A stretch of 42,321 bases of DNA. It comes from Bacillota bacterium. Lineage in GTDB: Bacteria > Bacillota > Negativicutes > Sporomusales > Sporomusaceae. The stretch is from positions 1 to 42,321 of the forward strand of contig JAEZVB010000083.1 of the NCBI GenBank assembly GCA_023443285.1. Direction: 5' to 3'. This document shows, piece after piece, positions 39,434 to 42,321 of the stretch. Every line of letters starts with the position of its first letter. Within the stretch, counting starts at the first letter, position 1. The notes under the pieces are model-generated. The model was not told the origin of the DNA. It did not search any database and worked only from the letters and a program-made list of their open reading frames with translations. The position numbers and the translations under genes were made by a program.

Positions 39434-41845
39434 TTATTCTTTTTTATCCTCAGCTGACTTGCCAAGCTTAATCAGTGTTTCGGTATATTCTTTAAGTTTT
39501 TTGCTGACAAGATCATTTACCGTGTTGGCCGGATAGTTGCCATCCGAGCCTTGTTCACCCGCAGGTACTCCTGTCAAGATTTCAATACCCTGGTCAATGG
39601 TTTCCACCGGATAGATGTGAAATTGACCCTGGCGCACAGCCTCGATGACCTCATCATTTAAAGCTAGGTTGCTGACGTTTTGGTGCGGAATCATAACGCC
39701 TTGATTGCCTGTCAAGCCTTTTAGCTTGCAGACCGAGAAAAAGCCTTCGATTTTTTCGGTTGCGCCGCCGATGGGCTGGACTTCGCCTTTTTGGTTAACC
39801 GAGCCGGTCACGGCAATATGTTGTTTAATAGGCAAATCTGCTAGGCTTGACAATATGGCATATAGCTCTGTGCTTGATGCACTGTCACCGTCAACGCCGT
39901 CATAGAGCTGTTCAAAGGTCAGACTGGCCGTCAAGGTCAACGGTAGTTTCTGCGCGTACTTTTGTCCCAAATAGCCGCTAAGAATGAGCACGCCTTTGGT
40001 ATGACTTGTGCCGCTGATCTTAGTCTCGCGCTCAATGTTGACAACACCGCTTTTGCCAAGATAGGTATTGGCAGTGATGCGCGAGGGTTTACCAAACATA
40101 TACTCGCCGACAGATAGTACCGCCAAGCCATTGACCTGGCCAATTTTTTCGCCTTCCGTGTCAATCAGGAGATGTCCTTCGGCAAACATTTCCTGCAGAC
40201 GGTCTTCGTATTTATTCGCACGATAGCGTTTTTCTTCGATGGCTTTTTTGATATGCTCTGCTGTAACTATCGGGCTGCTATCCATGGTAGCCCAGACATC
40301 GGCTTCGCACAGTATCTCCACTACATCATTAAACCGGGTGGTAAGCTTGGTTTGCGTGCCAGTCAGTCGTGAGCTGTATTCTACCACCCGGGCGACGGCC
40401 GACTTATCAAAATGCTTGAGTTCTTCCCGGTTAACGGTGGAACTGATAAACCCGGCCAGCTTTTGAATATTGCCGGCATTGTTTTCCATAACCACATCAA
40501 AATCGGCATGGGCTTTGAATAGTTTTCTAAAATCTTCATCATAGTTATATAATAGCTGGTAAATTTGGGGATTGCCAATAAGCACTACCTTCACATGTAT
40601 AGGAATAGGTTCCGGTTTCAGGGAAGCCATAGCCAATACACCATATTGTTCACCCAAGTTCTCAATCTGTAGCTTTTTAGTTTTCAGCACCCGTTTAAGC
40701 GCTTCCCATGCACCCACATTTGTCAGTACATCACGGGCGTTGAGGATCAAATAACCGCCGTTCGCCTTATGCAAAGCACCCGGCTTAATCATGGTATAGT
40801 CGGTGCTGACAACACCCATACGATTTTCGTATTCAGACCGCCCCACCAAGTTGTAGTAGGTCGGGTTGATTTCCACAATAACAGGCGCCCCTTGGGTTTC
40901 CCGGTGGTCTACCAAGAGATTGACATTGTACTTTTCTTTGGCATCAGGCGCAGGACGTTTTAATAAAGCTAATGGGTTATTATCCTCTTCCTGCTGGGGT
41001 TTAAACTCATTAATGTTTTTGGATACATCCTGCTTGATGGCTTCCAGATAATCAACAACGGTTTTATGTCCGTCATACTTCTCCTTAAGCTCATCTATCA
41101 AGTGTCCGGCAGCAAATAAGCCAATTTTAACATCTAGTTGTTTTAATTCTTCACGGGTTGCCCGCTCCAGCATCTGAATGCGCCGAACGACTTCCATCCC
41201 TTTTTCATGCACAGCAAACAGGTTTTTTTCGATAGCATCACGCTGTTCTTTGGCTAATTGTTGAAAATCCTCAGGAGCTAACGTTTTTCCTTCCAGCATA
41301 GGTAGCCCCACAAACCCGGTAGAACTCCATTGCGGCGAGATACCCTGGGATTCTGCATACTCGGTGAATTCCTCCACCATAACAGAGCGCTGCTGCTGAT
41401 ACTGTTTTACCAGTCCGGATTTGGCCTGTTCGTAGTCTTCACTGCTAAATACTTTGGGAATATCGTTTTTTAAATCATCAATCAATTCTTGCATATCCTG
41501 CTTGAAAATATAGCCCATCCCGGCCGGCAGCGCTAAGGCGATAGGCTGTCCGGGGGTCTCTAAATTATTCACATAGCACCAGTCATAAGGGGGTTCTTGT
41601 TTACTGGCTACTTTCTTTACGGCCGCTTCCGCGTAGGTAATTTTTCCAGTGCCTACCAAACCGGACATGAAGATATTATAACCGGGATTTTTGGTAAATA
41701 GGCCAAATTCCACAGCCTTGACTGCCCGTTCTTGGCCAATCATGACTTCCAGCTGTGGCACGGTTTCAGTTGTAGTAAAATTCAATACAGATTCATCACA
41801 AGTAAAACGGAGTTTTTCGACTGGCAATTCCTGACTTATTGTCAT
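39434..41845 (-). CDS. LonB-like ATP-dependent protease
   Basis: The protein has 803 residues from the ATG at 41845, chosen for the GGAGGA site; upstream ATGs give 818. The AAA part contains a Walker A variant GLVGTGKIT (62-70; Ile replaces the usual Thr/Ser next to Lys) and a long helical insertion (about 150-330). The C-terminal Lon protease domain has DGDSASSTELYAILS with the nucleophile serine and IGGATEKIEGFF with the catalytic lysine. This is the Lon_C/AAA_32 family of soluble Lon-like proteases, distinct from classical LonA because it has no LAN domain at the start. The substrate is unknown. Confidence 0.9.
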   Translation of the reverse strand: MTISQELPVEKLRFTCDESVLNFTTTETVPQLEVMIGQERAVKAVEFGLFTKNPGYNIFMSGLVGTGKITYAEAAVKKVASKQEPPYDWCYVNNLETPGQPIALALPAGMGYIFKQDMQELIDDLKNDIPKVFSSEDYEQAKSGLVKQYQQQRSVMVEEFTEYAESQGISPQWSSTGFVGLPMLEGKTLAPEDFQQLAKEQRDAIEKNLFAVHEKGMEVVRRIQMLERATREELKQLDVKIGLFAAGHLIDELKEKYDGHKTVVDYLEAIKQDVSKNINEFKPQQEEDNNPLALLKRPAPDAKEKYNVNLLVDHRETQGAPVIVEINPTYYNLVGRSEYENRMGVVSTDYTMIKPGALHKANGGYLILNARDVLTNVGAWEALKRVLKTKKLQIENLGEQYGVLAMASLKPEPIPIHVKVVLIGNPQIYQLLYNYDEDFRKLFKAHADFDVVMENNAGNIQKLAGFISSTVNREELKHFDKSAVARVVEYSSRLTGTQTKLTTRFNDVVEILCEADVWATMDSSPIVTAEHIKKAIEEKRYRANKYEDRLQEMFAEGHLLIDTEGEKIGQVNGLAVLSVGEYMFGKPSRITANTYLGKSGVVNIERETKISGTSHTKGVLILSGYLGQKYAQKLPLTLTASLTFEQLYDGVDGDSASSTELYAILSSLADLPIKQHIAVTGSVNQKGEVQPIGGATEKIEGFFSVCKLKGLTGNQGVMIPHQNVSNLALNDEVIEAVRQGQFHIYPVETIDQGIEILTGVPAGEQGSDGNYPANTVNDLVSKKLKEYTETLIKLGKSAEDKKE

Positions 41846-41924
41846 GAAAGGAAGTCCTCCCTTTTTCATCTTATGTAGATTTTTCCACATAAAAAGCTTT
41901 CTACCATCTATTAAGAAAATCCTG

Positions 41925-42321
41925 CTATATGAGTGGTATACCCCAATACATCATCATTATTTTGCTTGTATTAATAAAAGAATGAGCCGTAATTGAGGCT
42001 AGCAGCGAACCTGTCCAAACATACAACAAGGCCAGGCCTATCCCCACAATAATCATTTCGACAAGCCAATAAGCATTGAAATGAAACAAAGCAAAAATAG
42101 CGGCACTGACAAGTGCCCCGCCCCATAGTCCCCACTTGTCTTTGAGTGGCAAAAAAGTGAACATCCGGTACAGTATCTCTTCGGTAACAGGCGCAAGAGC
42201 ACCAGCCAGAAACAGAGGAATGATAAGCTGCTGCCACGAAAGGGCTGCTTGCACTTGCGCTACAATCGGGTGTTGGGTGGGCGCTACCAACAACATGGTA
42301 GTGTACAGGCGTTCACTATAC
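41925..42321 (-). CDS. CPBP-family intramembrane protease (partial at window edge)
   Basis: The open frame continues past the right edge, so only the C-terminal ~131 residues are seen. It has the EExxxR motif in VTEEILYRMF, later FALFHFN with a conserved histidine, and HSFINTS near the end, with several hydrophobic helices between. These are the CAAX/CPBP glutamic intramembrane protease motifs. Members cleave or process membrane peptides, or act in bacteriocin self-protection, but the role here is unknown. Confidence 0.88.
   Translation of the reverse strand, partial: YSERLYTTMLLVAPTQHPIVAQVQAALSWQQLIIPLFLAGALAPVTEEILYRMFTFLPLKDKWGLWGGALVSAAIFALFHFNAYWLVEMIIVGIGLALLYVWTGSLLASITAHSFINTSKIMMMYWGIPLI

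Overview
The window is a bacterial chromosome segment from a low-to-moderate GC Firmicute. The gene repertoire (PocR-type cytosolic chemoreceptor with CheW, short two-helix diguanylate cyclase, Lon-like AAA protease, RlmD) fits a Negativicutes or related anaerobe, but no rRNA or other marker gene is present, so this placement is an inference. About 24 kb of prophage occupies the left side, followed by a small signalling cluster, a defence island, and housekeeping genes on the right.

Prophage, about 1 to 24.1 kb, almost all on the minus strand, so it reads right to left. The control region lies at 22.6-24.1 kb: a Com-like zinc-ribbon gene, a plus-strand XRE repressor and a convergent uncharacterised gene. 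Next come a sigma-region-4-like gene and a replication operon (DUF4406, DUF2800 nuclease, DUF2815 fused to family A polymerase, PrimPol/SF3 helicase, VRR-NUC, SNF2 helicase), then late regulators (DUF1492, ArpU/RinA-like). An HNH nuclease, a candidate cos region, a DNA-modification and amidoligase cassette, and the HK97-type packaging and head genes follow: TerS, TerL, portal, ClpP-like protease, capsid, connector, head closure and gp10-like. Tail, lysis and integrase genes are not in the window. Two extra genes interrupt the head operon: a Fic gene with its own promoter and terminator between TerL and portal, and an HNH/AP2 nuclease between portal and protease.

Signalling cluster, 24.4-26.8 kb: a GGDEF protein converges on a CheW plus PocR-MCP pair across a shared hairpin terminator.

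Defence island, 27.5-37.4 kb: a three-gene minus-strand operon (TerB-domain membrane protein, DUF2791-type P-loop ATPase, Lhr-like DEAD/DEAH helicase) matches the composition and order of the Shango anti-phage system. A divergently transcribed SF1 (Upf1/Dna2-like) helicase of about 1064 residues, with its own promoter and terminator, has no assigned system and is the best candidate for an undescribed defence gene.

Housekeeping, 37.9-42.3 kb: RlmD rRNA methyltransferase, a LonB-like protease, and a CPBP membrane protease cut by the window edge.

Most notable observations: the DUF2815/polymerase fusion that removes the exonuclease domain; intrinsic-terminator hairpins placed 25-50 nt upstream of several phage start codons; the moron-like Fic cassette; a twofold internal repeat in the unknown gene beside the repressor; and the orphan SF1 helicase beside Shango.
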